A stretch of DNA of 64,000 nucleotides from positions 10,207,001 to 10,271,000 of the forward strand of contig NC_092562.1 in the NCBI RefSeq assembly GCF_037975245.1. The letters run 5' to 3'. This DNA comes from Apostichopus japonicus. Lineage: Eukaryota > Echinodermata > Holothuroidea > Aspidochirotida > Stichopodidae. Below the pieces are notes generated by a model. That model worked only from the letters and a program-made list of their open reading frames with translations, had not been told where the DNA came from and ran no database searches. This document shows positions 10,721 to 23,908 of this stretch, piece after piece (position 1 is the stretch's first letter; every line of letters begins with the position of its first letter). The position numbers were made by a program, and so were the translations under genes.

Positions 10721-11005
10721 ATGTCATAGCTCAGTGGTTAACGCCGGTGCCATTCAATCATAAGGTCCCGAGTTCGAGTCACTCCAAGATTAATGCATGT
10801 CGTCCAGTTACAGAGTTGTTGACAATTCATAATCATGGAAATTAAATATGAATCTAAGAGACTGACTTCGGTCACTTCGGGCTTTGATAAGCCAATGGTG
10901 GCTTCTTCTCGAGTTCCAGCCCGATAATAACCAAAAAGGAATGAATGTGACATGGAGGACGTTGAAGGCGACTCCGGATTTTGGGGTCCTCACCAAGAAG
11001 CAAAT
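10721..11005 (+). mobile_element. tRNA-derived SINE at the edge of the duplication
   Basis: TAGCTCAGTGG (A box, about 10727) and GAGTTCGAGTC (B box, about 10770-10780) lie at tRNA-like spacing. A non-tRNA body follows to about AAGCAAATAAATTCTAG. It starts directly where the two duplication copies diverge. No terminal poly-A or target duplication could be fixed. Confidence 0.6.
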
Positions 11006-11930
11006 AAATTCTAGACGTCAAATGGTACTTTTTGATGCTATATTTTGGCTATAATTAAGATCTATGATTTTGTCTACACGAGAGTTTGTTTTAATGACTA
11101 CTGCTAAGTTTTTGTATCGGTGGGGGTAAGATAAAGAGGGTGGTTGTAAACCCACCGGCCCCTCTAATATAACGCCAAAAAAAAAAAAAAAAAAACGAAA
11201 TAATCCCTGCATCCGGACCTGGCGACGTAACACTGCAATGGGAAGTTTTAACTTCATTAATGTGAGCCGCGTAGCAATTTATACTGCGATGTTATGAAAT
11301 GAAACGAACAGTGAATTCATGTTTTGCGTTATATATAGTAGACACCGTTGTTGATTAGACTAATGCAATGATGTACCATATGCAATATAGATGCGATGCA
11401 AAACTACTAAAACTATATGCTTGGGCTGTATTTTGTTCCAGATAGGATGTCGTAAAGTCTTTACGGTTCAAAGTAACAGTTTTTTGTTCATTGTTAAGAT
11501 TAAATATACACGTTTACAGACTGTTGGACAGTTTGTGCGCTTAATGCTGAAATACATTCCCAAAAAAGTTGGGTGTAACAACATCCTAGAATTTGTTTTA
11601 ATATTTAAATGTTACTGGAAGTAAGATTCAATAATCCACGTTTTCTGTCTTGTAAGGCTTAGAACATCCGAACATTTATTAAAAATTCTTTTCGCAGAAG
11701 AAGACTAAAACCTAATAGAATCGGTTGATTAAATTAGATTCTTCAACACGTAAATGAAAACTTTTCTCGATCTTAGCTGCGGGTGACCACATCTTTTTAT
11801 TCAGTTAAAAAAAATTAACTGGCTTTTGTTATTTAGATAGATTACCTTCAATGATATTGAAACTTTCAAGAACAGAGAATTCATGACATACAAAAATTAC
11901 CCCCCCCCCTCTCCTCCCATTGGTATAGAA
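11006..11930. other. No gene seen; repeat scraps
   Basis: AT-rich sequence with a poly-A run near 11175 and a C-run near 11900. A stretch around 11290-11390 (ATGTTATGAAATGAAACGAA) is similar to 23172-23275, so it is part of a dispersed repeat. Nothing codes convincingly. Confidence 0.5.
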
Positions 11931-11994
11931 CTGTCATAATGATAATTGGCGTAAAGATGATGACGTCATCCAGGTAGAACGGAAGACATGGAGT

Positions 11995-12526
11995 GTGGCG
12001 CTGCTCGCGTGGCGACACAGCTTGCAGTTTCCTCTCGAATTCCATGTTTCATCGTTCTATCGTCGCTGTTTTATCCACCGAATGCTGTCAATATGTGCTC
12101 AATGCAATATGTGCTCAATATGTGCTGTCAATATGTGGATGTATATCGTTTTGTTGGTTGTGATTGTGACTGTTTGTATCGTTTCCCACGGAAATAGCGA
12201 GGTTTTTCATAATGGCCACCGGACAGTCTTCTATTACACTCCATCGGAACTTCGCGCAATCGGTACTATATGTGCAGTCGGTACAGGACTACCAGATATG
12301 CGATTACCAAAAGAGATGAGGCGACGAAAGCGTGGGAAAGCAGGGGGTGTCAAACGAAGGAATAGTCAGTGTAAGAACCGGCCTTATTTACCCTCAGTCA
12401 TAATGGGAAATGTTCAATCTCTCAGCAACAAGATGGATGAACTTTGTGCGAGTGTGAGATATTTGTCGGACTTCAGGAATACTTGTATTGTGTCGTTCAC
12501 AGAGACATGGTTGACAGGTAACCATA
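11995..12526 (+). CDS. LINE ORF, N-terminal part including start of endonuclease
   Basis: Opens at ATG 11995 (another ATG lies at 11988 in a different frame). The N-terminus is hydrophobic and poorly conserved. From about residue 100 a basic linker (MRRRKRGKAGG) leads into the endonuclease start: MGNVQSLSNKMDEL, then IVSFTETWLTG. The N and E of these motifs are the expected metal-binding residues of AP-type endonucleases. The frame is cut after codon 12523-12525 by the nested transposon and continues in the same frame at 17937. Confidence 0.82.
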
Positions 12527-12555
12527 CCCAGGTGAAAATTCCAGTTAATACCTGT

Positions 12556-13260
12556 TGAATTGGTTTTAACAGGTACCTGTTGCAACTGGTATTTGGTGAC
12601 AGGTAATAACAGGTATTAAATGGTATTAACGGGTGTTAACTGGTATTGACAGGTATTAACTGGTATTAACAGGTTTCAACTGTTTTCAACAGGCATAACA
12701 GTTTTTAACTGTTATTAACAGGTATTAGCTGGTATTAACAGGTTTCAACTGTTTTCAACAGGTTTCAACAGGCACAACAGCTTTAGCTGGTATTAAGAGG
12801 TATTAACTGGTAATAACAAGTTTCAACTCTTTTCAACCGGCATAACAGTTTTTAACTGGTATTAAGAGGTATTAACTGGTAATAACAAGTTTCAACTGTT
12901 TTCAACCGGCATAACAGTTTTTAACTGGTATTAACCGGTTTCAACTGTTCTCAACAAGTTTCAACAGGCACAACAGCTTTTAACTGGCATGAACAGGTAT
13001 TAACTGGTAATAACAGGTTTCAACAGGCGCAACAGCTATTAACTGGTAATAACATACTGTATGAACTGGTTTCAACTGTTTTCAACAGGGGTAACAGGTT
13101 TTAACTGGTTCTGTTTTCAACATGTCTTTACTGGTATTGAAAACGTTTGAACAGGTAAGAACATGTATGGAAGGTTTTAAGCTGGTTATAACAGTAGGAT
13201 TTTCCACAGGTTCAATTGTTTTCAACAAGTTATCTGGTGAAAACAGGTGGCGATGAATTT
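12556..13260. repeat. Left subterminal repeat array of the transposon
   Basis: Degenerate tandem units around AACAGGTATTAACTGGT, with TTTCAACTGTTTTCAACAGG variants, about 40 units in all. Units alternate CAGGT and its near complement ACTGG, giving many short dyads. Related words fill the right subterminal array. Confidence 0.85.
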
Positions 13261-14397
13261 CAACAGGTTAAAATTACTCTTTACAGTTGCACATGATGTA
13301 GGTCTAACACTTAACAAGCAAGTTAAGGCGAGGGAGAACTTCCAGCAGATGGAGTAAAAATCACTGTTAACAAAAATCTGAAAATATCATTTTATTCCAA
13401 CAAAGTTAAGACAAGTTAATGGATCAAACATGAATGACAAAAGTATAGGACTGCACAATAATGCAAAGTTGAGGGCAATGAAAAAGAAAACATAAATTTG
13501 GAGTCTAACAAGAAAGCAAACTTCTGAAGTAAACGCTTTCATATTACACATTAAAAACTTACATATATTATGAAATACCAACTAAATATGTTCATTAAAA
13601 CAATGATTTCATTTATTGCTGTGGCAATTAAGAAAGGAAACTCTATCTGTTAAAACAATATAAAGGTTAATTTTTATCAATCATTATATCAAAATAAAAG
13701 TTACAGCTGAATAGATAAAAGTTATTCAAGAGTTAGCATTACCAAACTATGTAGTCTGCAATTCTGCATGCTAGGCAGACAATAATAATAGCTAGTCAGA
13801 CAGTAACCTTTTGAAAGGAATTCATTCTTAAATTGGCTACCAATCAGATCTTAAAAAAACAATATTTACCTACAAAGCATGTATTTGTAATGCATATTTA
13901 TACTGAAAACATATGTGACGACAATATACTGTCTATTCTGGAGTTTGAATAAAAATCTGAATACTGTTTAATGGCATTTGTACATACTGATTACTAGAAA
14001 TGTTAGTTCTTTAAAAAAAAATAAGGCAAAAGTGGAAAGATGACTTTGCCAAGTAAAAGTCAACATCAGTCTATAATAGTCATGGTTAAACCACTTTCAA
14101 GAAAAAAACTGTCCAGAAGATCTCCATTGAAAACTTAAGTTGTAATTGACAGCAAGTTACTTTCCATTTCCTGAATTTAATTAAAAAACTAAATACCATA
14201 TAATGGCAAACAATAACTGTTTAAAACATAATAATAAGTATGGGTTTAATCCTACTTTGAAAAAAGAACTGTCTGGAAAAATTCCTCTGAAAAGTTAACT
14301 TGTCAGTGACAGCAATATGCTGTCAGCTTGAATAAAACTAAAGACTGTTTAATGGTAAGCAATAACCATTGAAAAAAATAATTTGATACTAATGTTT
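13260..14397. other. Transposon interior, AT-rich, no gene seen
   Basis: AT-rich with repeated half-conserved segments (for example AAGAACTGTC and AAGTTAACTTGT variants near 14110 and 14265). Could be 3' UTR or decayed coding of the carried gene. Nothing recognisable. Confidence 0.4.
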
Positions 14398-15860
14398 TAA
14401 GGCCTTCTTTGTTTTACGATTGACGTCAGCTTCTCGGATATGTATTTGCTGAACCTTGCAACTTCCTCAGTAAACTGCAGCTTTCTTTCAAACGTTCCAC
14501 GAATTGTGCTGCAAGAAACAAAGCGTATGAACACTTAAGAATTGACTTATCATGATTAACAGTAACAGTGTGGTCCTAAAACTTAACAAACTCTCTTGCA
14601 TTGCTAGATGAGTGCTTTCATGGAAAGTTAAGGTCAAACTTTCCTATGGTTTAGAATGTCTCACGATATTTATCTCTGTTGGTATCCAACCTGAATGGAC
14701 TAGCAATCACAGTCTAACCAAGAACATTCTTTTGGTTTAGAATTTGGGTTTGCTCAATCTTTTGGTTGGAAAAACTACACCACTATGGTAGTTTGATTGT
14801 AGGCTTCCTGTCAGAACTCAAAGGCAATTAAGAACCAACCAAAATGATATCAGTTGTTAACTCATGATACTGGAATGCATAATCCTACTGATAAATAGTT
14901 CTGTCAGTGTTAAAAAATTACTTACTCCTGAAAAACAGCTTATTCAGTCAATTATATTGTACACTTGTGTACTAAGTCATGAGCTTGTAATATAAATGGT
15001 AACTTGTTTGAAAGCTTTTCATAATGACTAACCTTCCATAGCATTAACCTTCACGGGAGACAACAGCGGTTTTGCATCTCTCTCACTGTTGAATCTTGTG
15101 CAAGCATTCCCAACGACTTTCGTTTTCAAAGTGTTGGTACCCCAAATCAACATCAGTAAAGTCTTCACGAACATAGAGTGTTTCTCTTAACTACAAATGG
15201 CCTCCCACTTGTCTTCAGGAAGCCCAAAATCTCCACCAATATTGACCTGTGAACAGAAAATATGATATACCTGTAAGCATATATACAGATATAGCACATG
15301 ATAACTCACATTATCATAAACATACATTAACATTAAAATTTTATATCAACATATTGGGAGGTAAACATTTAAATCAAGGTCCCTCAAGTTATAAGCCAGG
15401 AATAGCAGCTTACCAAATAATTACTAGCTTTGTACTATAACACCAAGTTATTTTTCAAAGCTTGATAACCATGTTTATAATTATCCCAAATCAGTAAAAA
15501 ATTGGCCAAACTTATGACGCTTGTACGTAAATGATGTACCAGACTGTTTTTTTATATTTTATATAAACAGGTTATGAAAAGTATCTAAATAATATCATTA
15601 CTCATTTGGGTACAATAGTTAAACTCACCCTTCCATCTTTTTTCTCTATGGCACTTGTTCCTTTGCTTTTTGGACTCTTGGATAAACTCTTAATGTCATC
15701 TTACACCATTATGTCTTTAGGCCATATACGTTCTCCTCTTCTGTTGTTGCCTCCACACTGGTGTCGTACATCACAGGAAACCTCACCTGGATATTTGGTT
15801 TTTCAATTCTTCCTGGAAAAAGGAAATAGCAAAGCAGCAGTAGCCATCATTTGAAAAAAA
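14398..15860 (-). pseudogene. Decayed BEN-like gene carried by the transposon
   Basis: Minus-strand exon-like pieces are bounded by good splice sites. About 15606-15815 contains RIEKPNIQVRFPVMYDTSVE, with a frameshift and stops after it. 15033-15246 (acceptor TTCACAG, donor gttagt) has VNIGGDFGLPEDKWEAICS, a stop, then MFVKTLLMLIWGTN and LLSPVKVNAME in another frame. A last exon lies near 14398-14508 (acceptor TTCTTGCAG). The order G-G-x-x-x-x-P-x-x-x-W, FVKxLL, then L-S-P-x-K resembles a BEN DNA-binding domain. No transposase catalytic motif was seen. The BEN call is family resemblance by eye only. Confidence 0.42.
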
Positions 15861-17377
15861 TGAAATAAAGTTGTCACCACAAAGTGATGTGAGATTTGCT
15901 TCCACAATAATCTGAAAAAAAGATTCCCAAAGTCTGAAGCAGACTGTATAAAGCTAAACATTTGAACCAGAGTGTCATCATTGCAACCAGAATCAAATGC
16001 CCAGACTACAGAGATAATAAAACATGGGCTAAATCTTTGTCAGTTTGTCTTTCAGTCGTTTTTTTAGTCTTACTAGTAGTAGTACTAAAGTATATAATAC
16101 CGGTGACTAGCCAACATAATTTGTTCAGCCTACTGTAACAGTAAGTTTGAAGGTCTAGCCTTGTTTTATTCAATATCACATAGCCTACCCATTTAGATTC
16201 ACATGGGAAATTCAAGAAATCTTTACCAAATGAGTGTAGACCTAAGTTTCAAGTAAACTACACTATTGAAACTCAGTCCCAGCATTTGTTTGGAAATAAA
16301 TTAGAAGATTATGTGCGACTGTTCAATCTAGCCCAATACACACATAACACATTGTTAATTGGTGTTTAGAATGCACAGTTTAGTGTTGAGAATGCACTGC
16401 AGTACTCAATAGAAAACCTAGGCTACTCACTGTTATTGCACTTGTGTATTGCGCAACGCTAGCCTAACAACGGTCACAAGTGCCAGTGGCCTAACAATTA
16501 ACGTTAGTTTTACCTCCAAGTTTAAGGAACAACAGGTAGGCCGATGGTGGCGGTTAATACTTCCATTCTTCTATAGATCTTCTTGGGTGATTAACAGTTG
16601 AAAGTTGCTTAGAGTGATCGTATTAAACCATGCCAAACAATGCTTACGCTGTGCAATGCAAGTTACCGTTGCTCCTCGGTTTCGAAATTGAATATAGTGT
16701 TGAAGTCAAAGTTCAACCTCGTACAAAATGTGATTATCGAAAAAATTAAAAAAATTGTCTTTGGCCCCGATTTGAGAGTTTTATGTCACTGAAAATTACA
16801 AATATCATTAATTGATATCAAAAATTTAAAACAACAGTAAATAAGAAAGGATTAAATCATAATACAATTTAAACATTAATTATTTTTATCTTGATCTTGA
16901 CTTGGCAATATGCGTCTTACTTTCTTAGACTATGAATCACTGATCTAAATATAGATGCGAGCTCGTCTCAATCTTTTGATGTATGTGTATGCTACGTATT
17001 CATATACTATCTGGAAGAACTCTCTCATAAATTTAATATGTGAATTTTTCATTTTACCTTAATGTACCAAATAGAATAAACAATTCAGTGATCAGACATA
17101 TGTTATACCACATCTTTGCAGTGGCAAAGCCAGTGAGGGTGGGGAAGGGGGAGGGGGGCAGGGGAAAGAGTACCTTCACAAAAAAAAATTTGGGGACGTG
17201 ATGTCCGACGGTGAAAAAAAAACGAAGGGAGCAAAAAAAGGAAATAATTGCATCATTTTGCATATAAGCACTTTTTGAGAAACAAAAATTTTCAAGCCCC
17301 CCTCCCCTCATAAACCTTCCCTGACAACGGTGATCCACCATTATGTGCCTTAAAGTGGAGACAAAAATTTGAACCAA
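15861..17377. other. Transposon interior, no clear gene
   Basis: A minus-strand frame at 16215-16006 is open but unlike any family. 17110-17300 contains a G-rich/C-rich scrap (AGTGGCAAAGCCAGTGAGGG) typical of the MITEs elsewhere in this window, so at least one further insertion is likely. Promoter or 5' exons of the decayed minus-strand gene might lie near 16500-16700. Confidence 0.35.
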
Positions 17378-17890
17378 CTGGTACCTTTTGAATGCAACTG
17401 GTGTAACAGGTACCTGTTACACCAGTTGTTTTCAACAGGTACCTGTTAAACCAGTTGTTTTCAACAGGTACCTGTTAAACCAGTTGTTTTCAACAGGTAC
17501 CTGTTAAACCAGTTGTTTTCAACAGGTACCTATTAAACCAGTTGTTTTCAACAGGTACCTGTTAAACCAGTTGTTTTCAACAGGTTCCTGTTTAACTAGT
17601 TGTTTTCAACAGGTACCTGTTAAACCAGTTGTTTTCAATAGGTACCTGTTAAACCAGTTGTTTTCAACAGGTACCTGTTAAACCAGTTGTTTTCAACAGG
17701 TATTTTACCTGTTGAAAGCAACTGGTTTAACAGGTACCTGTTAAAACCAATTGGTACCTGTTACTGCTTACAGGTAATTTACCTGTTGCAACAGGCAATT
17801 AACTGGTATAAACTGGTTTTGGTCACAATACCTGTTAAAACCAATTGTCGTTAACAGGTACCTGTTAGTCCCTGTTGGTTCCGGTTAAAA
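17378..17890. repeat. Right subterminal repeat array of the transposon
   Basis: From about 17409 to 17700 a 29-bp unit (GGTACCTGTTAAACCAGTTG then TTTTCAACA) repeats about ten times with very little change. It is followed by degenerate units to 17890. GGTACC is palindromic in each unit. Homogeneity is far higher than in the left array, implying recent unequal exchange or replication slippage. Confidence 0.88.
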
Positions 17891-17936
17891 CCAATTGAAA
17901 TTGTAACAGGTATTAACAGGAATTTTCTCCTGGGTA

Positions 17937-20467
17937 GTGACGATCATGTTAACATCGACGGATTCCAACTGGTACGTGGTGACAGGGATTTGGAAGCGGC
18001 TGGTAAACGCAATGGGGGAGATGTGTGTGTTTACGTCAACCAGAAGTGGTGTCACCCGAATAATGTGTACAGAAAGGACTATGTTTGCACCCCCCACCTG
18101 GAAATGTTAACTGTTTCTGTACGACCATTTTATCTACCGCGGGAGTTCTCACACGTTTTAGTCTGTACTGTTTACATACCGGACAAGTCCGTTGCCAAGG
18201 CGGGTAGTGCTGAGTTGATTAAGGCCATTCAAGATTTGGAAGCTAAAGCCCCTGATGCCCTTGTTGTGGTTAATGGAGATTTCAACCATGGATCAATGAA
18301 ACACCCGGGATTACGGTTTTATCAACACGTCAATTGTCCAACACGGGGGGAATCGACTCTGGACCTTTGTTACACCAACGTCAAAGACGCTTATGTATCA
18401 TCCCAGTTGACTAAGCTTGGTGAAGCCAACCATGACCTCGTTCTCCTGTTACCAAAGTACAGGCCTGTCGTCCAGCGTGAAAAGCCGCGGGTAATTACAA
18501 TCAAACAATGGTCGGATGATGCCCTGGATCAACTCCAAGACTGTTTTGATCGCACGGACTGGGAAATGTTTGTTGACACTGCCGATGATATTCACGAATT
18601 AACGGACACCGTCAGCTCCTATATCAAATTTTGTGAGGACGCCATCATTCCCACGAAGAAAGTCAAATGTTACCCCAATAACAAGCCATGGATTACTAAA
18701 AGGGTGAAACAGTTAATCAATAAGAAGAAACTGTTATTCAGAACGGGTTCTAAAAATGACTTCAAGCTAATTCAGAAGGAGATTAACTCTGTAATCAAAC
18801 AAGAGAAAGATGCTTATAAACGGAAAATCGAAAATAATTTCACAACAAACAACATTAGGGATGTGTGGCCCGGCATGCGTTTGATGAGTGGTTATACTAA
18901 CGGTAGCTCGAAGCATTGCTCATTACCAGAATACTCCCAAACCTACGCCAATCAACTGAACTCATTTTATAACCGGTTCCATTGCCACGATTTCACGAAT
19001 GAATTCGAACGTATTCTCAGAGTAACTTCCGGGGAGTCCGCGCCTTTCCTAACCGTAACAGAGGATGATGTACTTCGAGATTTCTCTCGGCTAAACGCAT
19101 CAAAATCAGCTGGACCGGACAAACTCTCACCGCGAGTTTTGAAACTCTGTAACCATCAATTGTCATATATCTTCCCCCACATTTTCAACTTGTGCTTTAG
19201 GACCCAGTGCATCCCTCGCCTATGGAAACAATCCTGTATTATTCCGGTGCCCAAAAAGTCAACTATCACCAGCATGAATGATCTTCGTCCGGTGGCGCTC
19301 ACTTCCGTAGCTATGAAATCATGTGAAAGATTTATATTGCAGTATATCAAAAGGCTAACTGTAAACCTAATGGATGATCACCAGTTCGCATATAGGAAGG
19401 GACGCAACACTGACGATGCACTCCTGTTCACATTGGACACATTATACTCCCATCTCGAAGACTCTAAATCTGGTAAAGTCTCCGCTCGCATCATGTTCTT
19501 TGATTTTTCATCTGCTTTTAATACGATGCAACCTCATATTTTAGCTAACGTTTTACTTGGATCTGATGATGTGCCTAATGCTTTGGTTCGATGGGTATTA
19601 GACTATCTCACTAACCGCTCACAATTTGTTCGTATCGGTCGTGATGTTGCATCTGACATTATGGAATGTAGCACTGGAGCACCACAGGGCACTGTGTTAG
19701 CACCATTCCTATTCACTCTGTATACCTCCGGAATACGCTCTACTGACCTCAGCTGTCCGCTCATCAAGTTCGCGGATGACACTGCTCTCGTTGGCCGGAT
19801 TAAAAATGACGATGACCGGATCTACCGTGAACAAATTGCCAATTTTGTTGCTGAATGCGACAGGAATTATCAACATCTTAACGTCAGCAAGACGAAGGAA
19901 CTCATTATAGACTTCCGGAGAGCGAACAAGATAGTGCCCGAACCTGTGGTCATTGACAGTAAGACAGTGGATAGGGTAACTGAGTACAAATATTTGGGTG
20001 TAGTTATGGATGATCAGCTAAAGTGGGATGCACATGTTGAGTATGTTGCTAAACGTGTGAAACCACGAATGTATTGCTTGAGGAAATTAGTCTCTTTTGA
20101 CGTGAACCAGAACATTTTATCCATTTTTTACAACTCTATTATTATTAGTGTTTGGTCATACTGCATAACTTCATGGGTTGGTAACATAAATAAGACATCC
20201 AAGAAAGTGTTAGATGATACTGTTAAAAGGGCAGGTAGGGCTGTTGGGAAACGCTTGCCATTGGTTGACGAGGTCTTTGATAGTCGGGTTGATGATAAGC
20301 TTCATTCAGTTCTCAAGGATATCGATCACCCTCTCCACGCTCCATTAAATAATTGTATTATCCCTCGTAGTGGGAGGATGAGACCTCCGAAGGCTCATAC
20401 TAATCGTTACCCCTCATCTTTCATGGGACAAGCTGTTAGAATTTTTAATGCATCTTTTAATCGTTAA
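17937..20467 (+). CDS. LINE ORF, rest of endonuclease and reverse transcriptase
   Basis: Continues the frame of 11995-12526 when the TA target duplication is counted once. The endonuclease C-terminal half shows VVNGDFNHG, STLDLCYTN and the final NHDLVLL. RT motifs follow in order: SAGPDKLSPRVLK, LRPVALTSVAMKSCER, FDFSSAFNTM (catalytic D), STGAPQGTVLAPFLFTLYT, and KFADDTAL (catalytic ADD). The C-terminal HPLHAPLNNCIIPRSGRM and TNRYPSSF segments are typical of the L2/CR1 group. There are no internal stops over 840 codons. Clade is from motif style, not a tree. Confidence 0.93.
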
Positions 20468-20711
20468 TCTCTTGCCTTTGTCTTTCCTTCTTTCATTGGG
20501 TTCTTTCATATTTACCGTTTGTGATTTGTTTATACTTTTTATTCCTTGCCATTCTGTGAGCTTCGGCGCATCTGTTCCCGTTCCTTGTTATTAGCATTTC
20601 TTATGCTTTTATTGTCCTACTGTTTTGTTCTCTTATTGTTGTATAGTATCGTTTTTATATCTTACTGTTTTATCTGCAAGCATGTAATTTCCCTATCGGA
20701 TGCAATAAAGT

Positions 20712-23900
<3,189 letters not shown>

Positions 23901-23908
23901 CAGACCCC

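Larger units (their letters stand above)
12527..17934. mobile_element. 5408-bp DNA transposon inserted at TA in the LINE
   Basis: Ends are inverted: CCCAGGTGAAAATTCC at 12527 and, read on the minus strand, CCCAGGAGAAAATTCC from 17934. The match continues through GTTAATACCTGTT to about 29 bp with two mismatches. TA flanks it at 12525-12526 and 17935-17936. Removing it restores an uninterrupted LINE frame, which fixes the ends and target exactly. Inside are subterminal CAGGTA-rich tandem repeats on both sides and a decayed minus-strand gene. TA targets occur in Tc1/mariner and some other superfamilies, but the CCCAGG end and the content do not match one I know, so I leave the superfamily open. 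Confidence 0.87.
11940..20711 (+). mobile_element. L2/CR1-like LINE split by a 5.4-kb DNA transposon
   Basis: A single long ORF encodes an apurinic-type endonuclease and a reverse transcriptase. The ORF starts near 11995, stops at 20467, and is followed by a short 3' UTR with AATAAAG (20704-20710) and then a TATC tail. Without the insert (12527-17934) the element is about 3.4 kb, normal for L2/CR1-type LINEs. The 5' edge at about 11940 is an estimate from where GC content and coding begin. Inner coding is intact, so the LINE was probably young when it was hit. Confidence 0.85.

Noticed and set aside
10726-10795. Functional tRNA gene
   Set aside because: A and B boxes are present but acceptor-stem pairing and anticodon arm are not convincing and a SINE-like body follows. 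The same reasoning applies at 4160-4232 and 28984-29055. A weaker A-box-like stretch near 7061 on the minus strand has no B box.
17409-17705. Possible CRISPR-like array (29-bp repeats)
   Set aside because: Repeats are directly tandem with no unique spacers, lie within a eukaryotic transposon and have no cas genes nearby.
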